Origin: a cyanobacterium PCC 7702
GTDB lineage: Bacteria; Cyanobacteriota; Cyanobacteriia; Cyanobacteriales; Nostocaceae
Assembly (NCBI GenBank): GCA_000332255.1
Contig: KB235926.1
Coordinates: forward strand, 4,121,018 to 4,185,017
DNA: 64,000 nucleotides
Reading direction: 5' to 3'
A program made the position numbers and the translations under genes. Position 1 is the first letter of the stretch. Each line of letters begins with the position of its first letter. Positions 28,322 to 36,486 of this stretch are shown here, piece after piece. The notes below the pieces were generated by a model that saw only the letters and a list, made by a program, of their open reading frames with translations, did not search any database and had not been told where the DNA came from.

Positions 28322-29509
28322 TTATTTTTCTAGTTCATTGCTTGTTTTTTTAGAGATGTAATTAATTCCATCTCTGTTGTCCGTGGGTGCGGTAGTAGAG
28401 ACCATGGCTGCCATTAGTTGTTCTAGAGCTACTGGAAAAGGTAGCCTGTGGATGTCAGAGTTAGGAGCAAGGGCTACTTCTGCTGCAGTTTGTAATTGAT
28501 TGAGAGTGATGTTTCCCAATCCCAGGTCGCTTAATTTTTGCGGTAGTCCAATTTTTGCGTAGAATTGCAATAATTGCTGTCGTGCGGCAGCTGCTAGCTG
28601 GTTGCCTGGAATTATTTCTTCTAAGCGTAATTGTACCAATATTCCGTAGGCAACTTTTTCACCATGAATGCTGTTACCTTTACCAAATATGTGAGTTAAA
28701 CCGTTGTGCACCGCATGAGCTGCAACGGTACGACACTGGGCGCCGCCTATTCCACCGATGATGCCTGCTAGTAATACGTTAGCATCTACAACTTGTTGCC
28801 AAACTTCAGTTCCAACTTGTTGAATGGCAGCAGCAGATTTTTGAAAAAGAATATCTCGCAGTACTCGTGCTTGTTGTACTGCAGCAATAGTTAAAGATTT
28901 TTCTGAATGTCCGCTACTAACGGAAGCTTCGTACCATTTGGCGATCGCATCTCCAATACCTGCAACTAAGGTTCGCTGGGGTGCAGTTTTAATCAAATCG
29001 TAGTCTAGGAGCAACAAATCCGGACAACGCTCCAGCGTTACATCATACAAAAATGCTCCTTCGTCAGAATAAACGTTTGCTAAAGCAGTCCAAGCTGCGC
29101 AGGTAGCCGCCGAAGTGGGAATTGTCACCACTGGTAACTGCAACTGTTGCGCCAGTAGTTTGGCTGTATCTAGTGCTTTGCCACCACCTGCACCGACGAT
29201 CAGGTCGGCTTTGTGTTCTTTGGCTAGCTTTCTTAAGGCTTTGAGGCTAGCTTCACTACAGTCGGGAGCATAAGATGCTTGGGCGATTTCGAATTGCTGC
29301 TGTTTTAAAATCGGCTGCAAATAGGTTTGCATGAGTTTTAGGGTGCGATCGCCTGCCACGAGCAAGGGACGGTTTCCCAAGCGCGCCATCGCCTCCGTTC
29401 CTAGTGTTAAAATTCCACAGCCGCGGATTACTTTTGTTGGTGCTACTGTTAGCGGCAGCAAGGAGGTTGAAGTTTGAGCAGACAACTTTTCCGAAAATTG
29501 GTTAGGCAT
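28322..29509 (-). CDS. Iron-containing alcohol dehydrogenase family (glycerol dehydrogenase-like)
   Basis: NAD(P)-dependent polyol dehydrogenase family, 395 residues. IVGAGGGKALDTAKLLAQQL is the nucleotide-binding GGGK region, VVTIPTSAATCAAWTALANV and GIGDAIAKWYEAS follow, and the metal-binding His residues lie in AAHAVHNGLTHIFGKGNSIH. It matches glycerol dehydrogenase more than butanol dehydrogenases. The substrate is not certain. It is the first gene of the closely spaced run aminotransferase, arsR-like, trmFO. Confidence 0.87.
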   Translation of the reverse strand: MPNQFSEKLSAQTSTSLLPLTVAPTKVIRGCGILTLGTEAMARLGNRPLLVAGDRTLKLMQTYLQPILKQQQFEIAQASYAPDCSEASLKALRKLAKEHKADLIVGAGGGKALDTAKLLAQQLQLPVVTIPTSAATCAAWTALANVYSDEGAFLYDVTLERCPDLLLLDYDLIKTAPQRTLVAGIGDAIAKWYEASVSSGHSEKSLTIAAVQQARVLRDILFQKSAAAIQQVGTEVWQQVVDANVLLAGIIGGIGGAQCRTVAAHAVHNGLTHIFGKGNSIHGEKVAYGILVQLRLEEIIPGNQLAAAARQQLLQFYAKIGLPQKLSDLGLGNITLNQLQTAAEVALAPNSDIHRLPFPVALEQLMAAMVSTTAPTDNRDGINYISKKTSNELEK

Positions 29510-29956
29510 ATATACATATATAATTTATTAACGTATCATTTTCAGGTATTTTGACAGGCTTTTTACCAGTAACTCTTACGCTTGCTTGCTTTTTCTGGAG
29601 TCACTACACAATCAGATTAATATCTTAACTAAAAAATAATAAATAATGTATTGTCCAACACCGAAAAAATTATATAACCTTGATAAAGGAAGGACAATTT
29701 AATAGCTAGCAAATAAACACTGAAATATAACAAAAAGCACCGCTGTTGAGAAGAAAGCACAACCAGCATGGGTGAAAGTATGCCAACGCCGGGTTTTGAT
29801 AGCGGACGATGGCATTGTCAGAGAAAATACTTGGAAAGCATTGTATAAGGGTATGCCGTTAAATTTACCAAATCCGAGTAAAGGTAGTAAAGGATATTTA
29901 CTAACAAGACTACAACATGGGTTGTTGTGCAATTCCCCGCTAGGGGGAAGAATAAC
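29510..29956. other. Intergenic region upstream of the polyol dehydrogenase gene
   Basis: Separates the four-gene minus-strand run from the ycf51 gene. The first 150 bases are very AT-rich and presumably hold the promoter of that run. The remainder contains a doubtful 38-codon membrane ORF (listed separately) and no recognisable gene. Confidence 0.4.
29699..29815 (-). CDS. Possible 38-residue single-span membrane protein
   Basis: From the ATG at 29815 the minus strand encodes MPSSAIKTRRWHTFTHAGCA followed by FFSTAVLFVIFQCLFASY and a stop. A basic N terminus and one hydrophobic segment resemble small thylakoid subunits in shape only. No family was recognised and the RBS is not obvious. The frame is open upstream to 29932, but that part looks random. 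Confidence 0.22.
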   Translation of the reverse strand: MPSSAIKTRRWHTFTHAGCAFFSTAVLFVIFQCLFASY

Positions 29957-30478
29957 TTAAGTTTTCGATTTTGGTAATTGAGCAAATTTGTCTTGGTAAA
30001 TTTCTATTTGCATTTGTGGGTCTTCACGAGTAAAGAGCGATCGCCTGATCTGACCTAGGTACAGCGGTACTGAAATTCCTGGTTCTGGGTGTAGGACGGT
30101 GCGAGCACGAATGGTTAAAAATTTTTCTTGTGGTTTTCCTAAGCGACCGTAGGAATAAAGATCGCTAGCTGCTTGGCGTAAAGTTGCTTCTAGTTGTGTT
30201 GGAGTAATCTGGCTAGGGATGGCGATCACCGCTTGTGTCGATCCGTTGTCGTAAACCAAGTTATACCGTACTGCTCCTGGAATCACGGTTCGAGTCAAAG
30301 GAGCCAAAGAAAGAGCAAACAAACCACCTGTTAGTACCAACATAAAGCCGGTTGTACCTACTAAGCGGAAACGGATCCCCCATCGAAATATAAAAGCCAA
30401 AACAGCCACAGCAGCGAATACCAAAGTGGCGATACCCGACCATTGGGCATACTTTAAAAAGTCAGTCTGGGAGAACAT
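29957..30478 (-). CDS. Ycf51 family protein
   Basis: Conserved cyanobacterial/plastid protein of 173 residues (Ycf51, DUF2518); its function is unknown. Two membrane segments lie in the first 65 residues (GIATLVFAAVAVLAFIF and TGFMLVLTGGLFALSLAPL), then a soluble domain with VRYNLVYDNGSTQAVIAIP, ATLRQAASDLYSYGRL and IRARTVLHPEPGISVPLYLG. It should be an integral membrane protein with the C-terminal domain on one face. A short terminator-like hairpin region lies between it and the upstream gene. Confidence 0.85.
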   Translation of the reverse strand: MFSQTDFLKYAQWSGIATLVFAAVAVLAFIFRWGIRFRLVGTTGFMLVLTGGLFALSLAPLTRTVIPGAVRYNLVYDNGSTQAVIAIPSQITPTQLEATLRQAASDLYSYGRLGKPQEKFLTIRARTVLHPEPGISVPLYLGQIRRSLFTREDPQMQIEIYQDKFAQLPKSKT

Positions 30479-30569
30479 AAACTTTAACTACCCTATCTTG
30501 CTTTACAGATACTCATTTTACGCGTGCAGAAGTTGAGCTTACGAGCAAGCGCGGTTCTACATTAAATAA

Positions 30570-30592
30570 GGGCATCGTAATTAATGATGCCC
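30570..30592 (-). terminator. Hairpin, probable terminator of the O-antigen-ligase-like gene
   Basis: Perfect 7-bp stem GGGCATC/GATGCCC with a nine-base AT loop. On the minus strand it is followed by TTATTT, about 165 bases after the upstream gene's stop; on the plus strand by GTTTT, so it could act both ways. Two further hairpins precede it on the minus strand (30607-30621 and 30650-30672). Confidence 0.45.
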
Positions 30593-30649
30593 GTTTTGCA
30601 GGAGAACACCCACTCAGGGTGAACCTACGCTTCCCAACTATCAGCAACA

Positions 30650-30672
30650 GTGACTAATGTGCGATTAGTCAC
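30650..30672. other. Perfect 9-bp inverted repeat
   Basis: GTGACTAAT/ATTAGTCAC with loop GTGCG. There is no T run on either side, so it is not an obvious terminator. With the hairpins at 30607-30621 (CACCC/GGGTG) and 30570-30592 it forms a cluster of three stems within about 100 bases of intergenic DNA; an operator or a small structured RNA are both possible. Confidence 0.5.
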
Positions 30673-30757
30673 ACTCACCATCACAGACGTGAATATAGTT
30701 ATAATAGTTACGTTTATAAAAGATGACCTCTGTGTAGATACTTAATAACAACTGCCG

Positions 30758-32266
30758 CTAGGATTTGCAGCGGTAAACTATACCAGAGATAGCACCTAAA
30801 AGTAACCAAAACAGGGTATTCAAGCGAAAGTCAAAAATGGTTACATCTGCTGTGTTAAACAATATCCAGGCGCCAAAAACTAGCAAGTAACTAAAAAAAA
30901 TTAATTTATCCTTTGCTTGTAAATATTTTGAACTGTACAAGACTTGGATGCCACCAAGAAATATCCAGCTTAGCAACGCACAAAATAATACAGTTGCTGG
31001 CAATCCAATTTCTGCAGAGAGCATCAAAAATAAATTATGGGGATGACCCAACCACAGATGGGTCTGGGTTTGGTAAAGGGGAGTAAAGTTGCGTAAACCC
31101 CAACCAGTCCAGGGACGCTGCTGAGTCATTGACCAAGCAAATTCCCATTGAGTTTTGCGCAGCAGTCCTACAGGTCGGTCTGGATATAATTGGTCGTTTA
31201 ATCGCGCCCAAAAATGAGCTGGAATGATTTGGCGGAATACATTAGCGATAGAAAGGGGAGCAAAAGCAGCTAAAAGTACGCTTGTAATTAAGCCGGTAAC
31301 ACCAGCTACAAGCATGTACCAGCCTTGATAAAAGGCGTAAGCTAAACAAGCAAAAAAAGCGATCGCCCAACCATTGCGAGAATCGGTCAAAATCAATGCT
31401 ACAAAGTTGGCAATTACCACCGTACTCAAGAATAAGAATGAAAAGCTTTTTGCGTAATAACCCTCAGAAGCAAGCACGGCGTAGACGCGCTCTAATGCCA
31501 TCCGGCACGCTACGCGACCGCGGCTCGTCTCGGAGAACTGGGAACGTAATTGTCTGATTTTGGCACAATCTTGCCTAGAGTTTGCATTTTGAGTTTTTTT
31601 GTCTATTTGCAATTGCTGTAGACCCGCTCTAATGCCATCTGGCACGCTACGCGACCGCGGCTTCTCGTAGAGATAGTTTTCTAGCCACAATCCCAATCCT
31701 AGGATAAAAACAATTACCAAGTAAGCGGCGAGGGTATTTGCGTACATGAAAATAGAAGCCATGCGTCCAGGTGGGTTTCCTCCCAAGGCGATCGCCCAAC
31801 CCAATGCACTTTCCCATTGCTGTCCGGTACTCCAACCACAAAATAACTGTCCCCAACCGATGATTACCACCGGTACAGAGGTAATGACCAAAATCCACGA
31901 TAGCCTTCGTAATTGTGCGGGCGTTTGAATTAAGATACTAAAGGCACTAAAAAGCAAAATAAACGGTAATAAATTAAATAAACCAATAATTGCTTCCTGG
32001 CGATCGAAAGCAAAACCGGTGGAAATCAGTAATAATAAGCTAAAAAGTGCAAATCCTAGGTTTTGGGGACGGCGGATGATTGTCCGATATTTTCGTACCC
32101 ATGTTCCCAACAATGCCAAACCCAGGAATATACCTCCAAAAAATGGACTCAAGGGAAGGATGAGCAGTCCTAGTTGCGCACAATTCCAAGAAAATTGCAA
32201 CTCGGACTGGGGATGTTTGAGAAAAGGTAATTTGTCCTTTATCATTTGTACTGTGTCATTAGTCAT
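30758..32266 (-). CDS. O-antigen ligase-like (Wzy_C) membrane protein
   Basis: Polytopic membrane protein of 502 residues with about ten hydrophobic segments. The Wzy_C/WaaL-type loop is seen as PWTGWGLRNFTPLYQTQ and LWLGHPHNLFLMLSAEIGLP. Relatives ligate or polymerise polysaccharide; cyanobacterial members are sometimes called IctB, but I do not see grounds for that symbol. Residues about 197-262 form a charged stretch (EKPRSRSVPDGIRAG..., ETSRGRVACRMALERVY...) unlike the rest of the protein and encoded by two copies of a repeat. It probably forms an extra hydrophilic loop. The frame stays open through it, so the protein may still be made. Confidence 0.85.
   Translation of the reverse strand: MTNDTVQMIKDKLPFLKHPQSELQFSWNCAQLGLLILPLSPFFGGIFLGLALLGTWVRKYRTIIRRPQNLGFALFSLLLLISTGFAFDRQEAIIGLFNLLPFILLFSAFSILIQTPAQLRRLSWILVITSVPVVIIGWGQLFCGWSTGQQWESALGWAIALGGNPPGRMASIFMYANTLAAYLVIVFILGLGLWLENYLYEKPRSRSVPDGIRAGLQQLQIDKKTQNANSRQDCAKIRQLRSQFSETSRGRVACRMALERVYAVLASEGYYAKSFSFLFLSTVVIANFVALILTDSRNGWAIAFFACLAYAFYQGWYMLVAGVTGLITSVLLAAFAPLSIANVFRQIIPAHFWARLNDQLYPDRPVGLLRKTQWEFAWSMTQQRPWTGWGLRNFTPLYQTQTHLWLGHPHNLFLMLSAEIGLPATVLFCALLSWIFLGGIQVLYSSKYLQAKDKLIFFSYLLVFGAWILFNTADVTIFDFRLNTLFWLLLGAISGIVYRCKS
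31481..31541. repeat. Palindromic repeat element, copy 1, inside the O-antigen-ligase-like gene
   Basis: Shares about 45 nearly identical bases with copy 2 (31618-31675); the common core reads GGCACGCTACGCGACCGCGG. It encodes TSRGRVACRMALERVY on the minus strand. It is GC-rich against AT-rich surroundings and belongs in style to the short dispersed repeats common in filamentous cyanobacteria. Confidence 0.85.
31618..31675. repeat. Palindromic repeat element, copy 2, inside the O-antigen-ligase-like gene
   Basis: Same orientation as copy 1, with the same core GGCACGCTACGCGACCGCGG. It extends to CTTCTCGTAGAGATAG, a motif echoed at 43040-43060. On the minus strand it is read as YEKPRSRSVPDGIRAGL, a different frame from copy 1. 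Confidence 0.85.
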
Positions 32267-32321
32267 CAGTCATTTGTATTTTGTATTTTGGATGAGAGAC
32301 CAATGACTTATGACCGTTTTG

Positions 32322-33185
32322 TTATGCTATTTCCCAACATTCTGCACGAGTAAGGCGAATTTGGGCTAAGGCAAATATGGTTGGTATGATCCGACCGTAG
32401 TTGGTAGCGATCGCTCTCCACCCCAAATCAGCAAGGAACCAAGCCCACATCACAGGTCCTAAAAAGGCAAAAACGCTCTTGACAAATCCGTAACGAGCTG
32501 CGCTCACAGCCATACCTTGTCTGGCCATTTGCAAGGTGACATAATTTTCAAATTGTGCTACAGCAGCTGCTCCTGTTTGCAGAGTAGCTTCTTTGCTAAT
32601 TTGATAGCGAGCAAAATGCATTGCAAATTCCCGGGCGATTTGTTTGAGCAACAATGGTTTAATTATGGAGGTGAGCGCAAAAGCACTACCTCCTTTGACC
32701 AACAATCCCAAAGGATCCCGCTGCAAAGAAAGCGGTAAAGGTTTTCCCGGTTGGGATTTGGCTAAATGATGCTGTACCTGAGCAGTTAATTTTTGCTTTT
32801 CTTTTTCTGGTAGCTTTTTCCATACTCGCCCCAGCAAATGCAAAAATACTTCTGCTTCCAAATCAATCGTCGACAATTCCTCGGAATACGGTATTTTTAA
32901 ATACTTACATACCTGGACCAGCGCTTGTCTGTAGGTTACCTGGTTTGTACGTCCACGCAGTACTGTTATACCATCAGCTGCCAAAAAGCGAAAACGTTGT
33001 TCTAATGCATCCAACCAAGCTTCCCGACCTTGACTTTGTATTTCTATTGGTTCTGGTGTTTGCACGTAATCGAGGGGATTGAACTTCCGACTAAACAGAA
33101 TTGCCGTTAAGTCTTGCAATTCCTCTTCAGTTGCGAGTTCAAGTGCTGCCCTTAGTTCATCCAATTTTCCCTTCCTCCCTTCCAT
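32322..33185 (-). CDS. YaaW-like (UPF0174) protein
   Basis: 287-residue protein similar in layout to E. coli YaaW, whose function is unknown. It opens with a helical region resembling the YaaW start (ELRAALELATEEELQDLTAILF), then SQGREAWLDALEQRFRFLAADG, YRQALVQVCKYLKIPY and LEAEVFLHLLGRVWKKLPEKEK. The C-terminal half has weakly hydrophobic stretches (AFLGPVMWAWFLADLGWRAI) that may be membrane associated. It starts at the ATG at 33185. The O-antigen-ligase-like gene follows 55 bases downstream on the same strand. Confidence 0.75.
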   Translation of the reverse strand: MEGRKGKLDELRAALELATEEELQDLTAILFSRKFNPLDYVQTPEPIEIQSQGREAWLDALEQRFRFLAADGITVLRGRTNQVTYRQALVQVCKYLKIPYSEELSTIDLEAEVFLHLLGRVWKKLPEKEKQKLTAQVQHHLAKSQPGKPLPLSLQRDPLGLLVKGGSAFALTSIIKPLLLKQIAREFAMHFARYQISKEATLQTGAAAVAQFENYVTLQMARQGMAVSAARYGFVKSVFAFLGPVMWAWFLADLGWRAIATNYGRIIPTIFALAQIRLTRAECWEIA

Positions 33186-33884
33186 CCAGCTTTTCTGTTC
33201 CTTATTCTACTATTAGCTTTTAGCAGTCTTTTGTCTGTGCGGCAGTTGCCAGCGGTACTATCTTTACTAACTATATGATTATTTATTGATGTATACACTA
33301 GTTGACGCTAAAAATAAGGTGCCCAAATAGGTACCAACAGTGAGTGAAATTTATACTCATTAGTTTTTGCCATCCCCGATAACTGCTGGGGATGGAAAAT
33401 TCAGCTTTTTAAAAAACTTACAAACCAATAAATATTTATTAAATTTTAATAAATATTTTCTCTTTACCGGAAGAATTTTATACGCGGATCTGTACAGAAA
33501 ATTTCTTTGCAATTAAGGCTGGTAATTTGAAGAATTGCAGGTCAAAAATTTTGTCTTTTTTTACATTGTTTTAATTTTTGGAATTATTGATGACATTGTA
33601 CCCCAAGTTTATAATGAGATTTGTGTATTTTTCTGCTAAAAAGTCAGAAAATTGAAATAATTAGCATTAGATACACAACAAGCAGCTTTAACCAGTGGAT
33701 TGATGGTTATTTAAGTATTCGTGAGCCAACAATTATTAAATTGTATTTAGAAAAGCTAATCCTAATTTATCATGTTGTGACTGTAAATAATTCTCGGATT
33801 GATAAATCGGGCATCGATTACTTAAATTCTTTGCTGATTACTGGTTGTAATTACAATTTGCTAAGCACAAGGAGTTGAACTTAG
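33186..33884. other. Long AT-rich intergenic region
   Basis: About 700 bases between a minus-strand and a plus-strand gene. A perfect 8-bp inverted repeat CCATCCCC/GGGGATGG lies at 33370-33395 with a ten-base loop and no T run. The open frame at 33621-33878 is AT-driven and has no protein-like features. GGAG near 33871 is the RBS of the next gene. No RNA gene recognised. Confidence 0.5.
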
Positions 33885-34238
33885 ATGAGAACAGTACTTA
33901 ATTTAACACAGCAATCAGTAATAGCAGAAATTGAAAGTATTTTGGATACTTATCCCTATCATCCTTATCAACAAGCTTTTGCTATTCCTGAGTTGCGCCA
34001 AGATTTAATCACCTACGTGTTCAGCCGCATTCCTTGCTTGTACAATGCTATCGAACTGGAAAAAGCTTGCTGGCTGGAATATAAATTACCACGCAGTCCT
34101 TTGGAACATCAAATCCAGCTGCAGAATTTGATCCACCAGGGTATTTACTCGATCATGCAAGAAAAATCTGATTGGATTAGCCGTCATTTTTGCGAAACAG
34201 TGAAACCGGGTTGCGAACCGTCTCACTGGTTTGGTTAA
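33885..34238 (+). CDS. Small conserved cyanobacterial protein, possibly ComFB-like
   Basis: 117 residues, soluble, without signal peptide. The sequence has a pattern I associate with small cyanobacterial proteins: LNLTQQSVIAEIESILDTYP, YHPYQQAFAIPELRQDLITY, VFSRIPCLYNAIE, and the end ETVKPGCEPSHWFG. The late-competence ComFB family, some members of which bind cyclic nucleotides, is the best guess, but I am not sure. RBS AAGGAG lies about ten bases before the ATG. A perfect 14-bp tandem duplication begins at the stop codon. Confidence 0.6.
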   Translation: MRTVLNLTQQSVIAEIESILDTYPYHPYQQAFAIPELRQDLITYVFSRIPCLYNAIELEKACWLEYKLPRSPLEHQIQLQNLIHQGIYSIMQEKSDWISRHFCETVKPGCEPSHWFG

Positions 34239-34261
34239 CTGCAATCAGTTAACTGCAATCA
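34234..34261. repeat. Perfect 14-bp tandem duplication
   Basis: GTTAACTGCAATCA occurs twice back to back, overlapping the stop codon of the preceding gene. It looks like a recent replication-slippage event. Confidence 0.9.
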
Positions 34262-34380
34262 ATCGGCATTTTACTAGTTAGTGGTCGGTATTTGCTCGCT
34301 ATCCGCTAACTATTTTTATTTTGGGAGAAAATAAAAATCAGCAAACAACTATAGTAGCCGCAACTGCAGACACAATATAA

Positions 34381-36300
34381 TTAACTTTGCTGCAAATAAT
34401 ATTGAAATCGTTCCTTGAGCTGTTCCACTGTTAAGTTTTGAGTCCAGTACTCTATCAAAGAGTGGCCAAAAGCCCAAGCATTGCGCTCAGATGAGGCAGA
34501 ATTTTCTAATAGCAAAGGCCAAAGGGAGAGCAGGTCAAATTGGAGAAGGTTGTTGTCGCTTGTATTTAAAAGCGAGTATAAATCCCAGGCCATTTGCAGT
34601 TTGCCGATCGCCACAGGTAACTGTTCTACAGGTATTTGTTCTGCTAGCAGAGGAGCGAGAGCGGGAGAACCGGTGGCTAGGGTAGAAAGAAACTGGAGGA
34701 CGGGACTTTTTAAAAATTGAGCCAATCCTTTGGTTGTTGTCATCTGGAAGGTGTAATTGTCAATAATTTTAGCGGCAGCCAGGGTACGAGCTTCTAAGTC
34801 GCGGCAAAAGCGAGCTAGTCTGAGTTGCTTGAGGGGTGCGATCGCTTCGATCAAAGCGATGGACAGTGCATCCACTCCCCAAGCGCTGCGGTTGGTTTTC
34901 AAATCAGCTGTGACCGCAGGTAGGACTAAATCGCACAATTCGCCTAAAAACTGAGCACGATACTCAGTTGCTTCTCGAATGGCAATTTCCTTGGGTCGAT
35001 CGCCCCATTCCCAGTTGTAGGGGGGTTCCCACTCGCGTAGGGGACGGAGGCGATCTACCTGAGTGACGACGGCGATCGCTTTGAGGTCTTGCGTTACTTT
35101 TGTTATTTCGTGGAGAAAGTCCACATCCATTTGTAAAGCGGGATCAACAGCAGGAGTTACCAACAGCAATAAATCTGCTGTTTTAGCACCTGCAAGTACA
35201 GATGCTTGCAAAGAAGCTGTGCAGTTAATTTGTTCATAACCAGGTGTGTCCCAAAGCGTTAACGTCTCTCCAGTTGCAGTTTGCCAGTGATAATTCTGAA
35301 TGCGATCGGTAGCTGGCAAAATATCAACAGCAGCTAGTTCTGCTGCAAACAGCGTATTAATCAAGCTGCTTTTTCCAGCTTTAGCTCTTCCTGCGACCAA
35401 AACGTTGAGGGGTTTTTGCTCTACTACTTCAGTGGGTTCAGCTTGGGCAAGAAGAATGTCCCGTAAAGTTTGGGCTTTCGCCTTTGGAATAGCTGGTGTA
35501 GAGACAGGAGAAACCGGTAGTGTTGTCGTTTTGCCGTAAAGAACTATGGCTTGTCGACACAAATTTCGCAAAGCTGCTTCTCGAAAAATTTGACTCAAAT
35601 TCACCAGTAATTCCTGATTGGCTTGCTCGCTGGAGTGCTGGCTTGCTTTTTTTACTGCTGCTGCTGCGGGATTAAACAGCCACTGCGCCCACCCCCAAGC
35701 TCGCCAAAGCTTGCGAACAGAAGGTTCCAACCTTTGATAAATTTCGTAGGCTTGATATGCTTGTCCCACCGTTACCTGGTTCAAAGCGGGAGACAGCTTT
35801 TGTATCCACAGGTCCAGATCGTTTACTGTTCCTCGAATTAACTCATAAGCTTGAGGAATGTAGATGTTTAGGAGGGGATACTTAACCTCGGGGTGGTATA
35901 TTTTGGCAACAGCTACCACCAGCTGTTGACAGCGCTGCCAAAAAGTTTGCCAATCTTGCCAAATAGGAGGATCGTTTTGTGCTGCAGTGAGGATTTGTTG
36001 CAGTGCCGCCTGTAGTTGTTCTGTGGTATGATTTTCTGCAGTTGGAGTAGTTTGGGTTGTGGCAGCGGTTTCTAGCGGTTGGCTGATTTGGGCGATTACT
36101 GTTTCTAGCGCCGTAGCTGCAGATCGGGTCCATTTTACCAATAACCAGCGCCAACCTAAAAATAAAAGGGTAAATACGCCCCAAATCCAGTTAATTCCCC
36201 AGCGATGAATTTGTAATTCTGCCGATACTAGTAAGAAACCGACGACCAAAATGATCGGAACTGCCAATACAATCCATTGCCAAAGTTTCAAACGCATCAT
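34381..36300 (-). CDS. Membrane-anchored GTPase (dynamin/Era-like G domain)
   Basis: 639-residue protein. Two N-terminal membrane segments (about 8-26 and 33-50) are followed by a helical region of about 230 residues and a G domain from about 300. The G domain has GRAKAGKSSLINTLF (P loop), LWDTPGYEQ (switch II/G3) and VVTQVDRLRPL (G4, TQxD). The C-terminal part is helical and may touch the membrane. It resembles cyanobacterial proteins labelled GTP-binding HSR1-related or DUF697-like GTPases, which are suspected of membrane remodelling; the actual role is unknown. It is divergent from menD. Confidence 0.8.
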   Translation of the reverse strand: MMRLKLWQWIVLAVPIILVVGFLLVSAELQIHRWGINWIWGVFTLLFLGWRWLLVKWTRSAATALETVIAQISQPLETAATTQTTPTAENHTTEQLQAALQQILTAAQNDPPIWQDWQTFWQRCQQLVVAVAKIYHPEVKYPLLNIYIPQAYELIRGTVNDLDLWIQKLSPALNQVTVGQAYQAYEIYQRLEPSVRKLWRAWGWAQWLFNPAAAAVKKASQHSSEQANQELLVNLSQIFREAALRNLCRQAIVLYGKTTTLPVSPVSTPAIPKAKAQTLRDILLAQAEPTEVVEQKPLNVLVAGRAKAGKSSLINTLFAAELAAVDILPATDRIQNYHWQTATGETLTLWDTPGYEQINCTASLQASVLAGAKTADLLLLVTPAVDPALQMDVDFLHEITKVTQDLKAIAVVTQVDRLRPLREWEPPYNWEWGDRPKEIAIREATEYRAQFLGELCDLVLPAVTADLKTNRSAWGVDALSIALIEAIAPLKQLRLARFCRDLEARTLAAAKIIDNYTFQMTTTKGLAQFLKSPVLQFLSTLATGSPALAPLLAEQIPVEQLPVAIGKLQMAWDLYSLLNTSDNNLLQFDLLSLWPLLLENSASSERNAWAFGHSLIEYWTQNLTVEQLKERFQYYLQQS

Positions 36301-36486
36301 CTATGTAATTGTGACTTTGATTTTAATCTTCTTGAGCTACGATGGTAACAAAAGAAAATAACTAGCTCATGCAACCGTTTACAGATATTGGTACTAACAA
36401 GTTAGGTTGCAATTGCGAGATAATGAACTACCTACGCTCGCTTGCTGCGGGTGAGAGTAGTTTATTTGTTTGCTGCAGATAATTTC

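Noticed and set aside
33370-33395. CCATCCCC/GGGGATGG hairpin as a terminator
   Set aside because: No T run on either strand and too far from both flanking genes; kept only as a note in the intergenic entry.
33621-33878. 85-codon plus-strand ORF before the small conserved gene
   Set aside because: Very AT-rich, Ile/Leu/Tyr/Asn-driven composition, no motif and no RBS; looks like a chance open frame in intergenic DNA.
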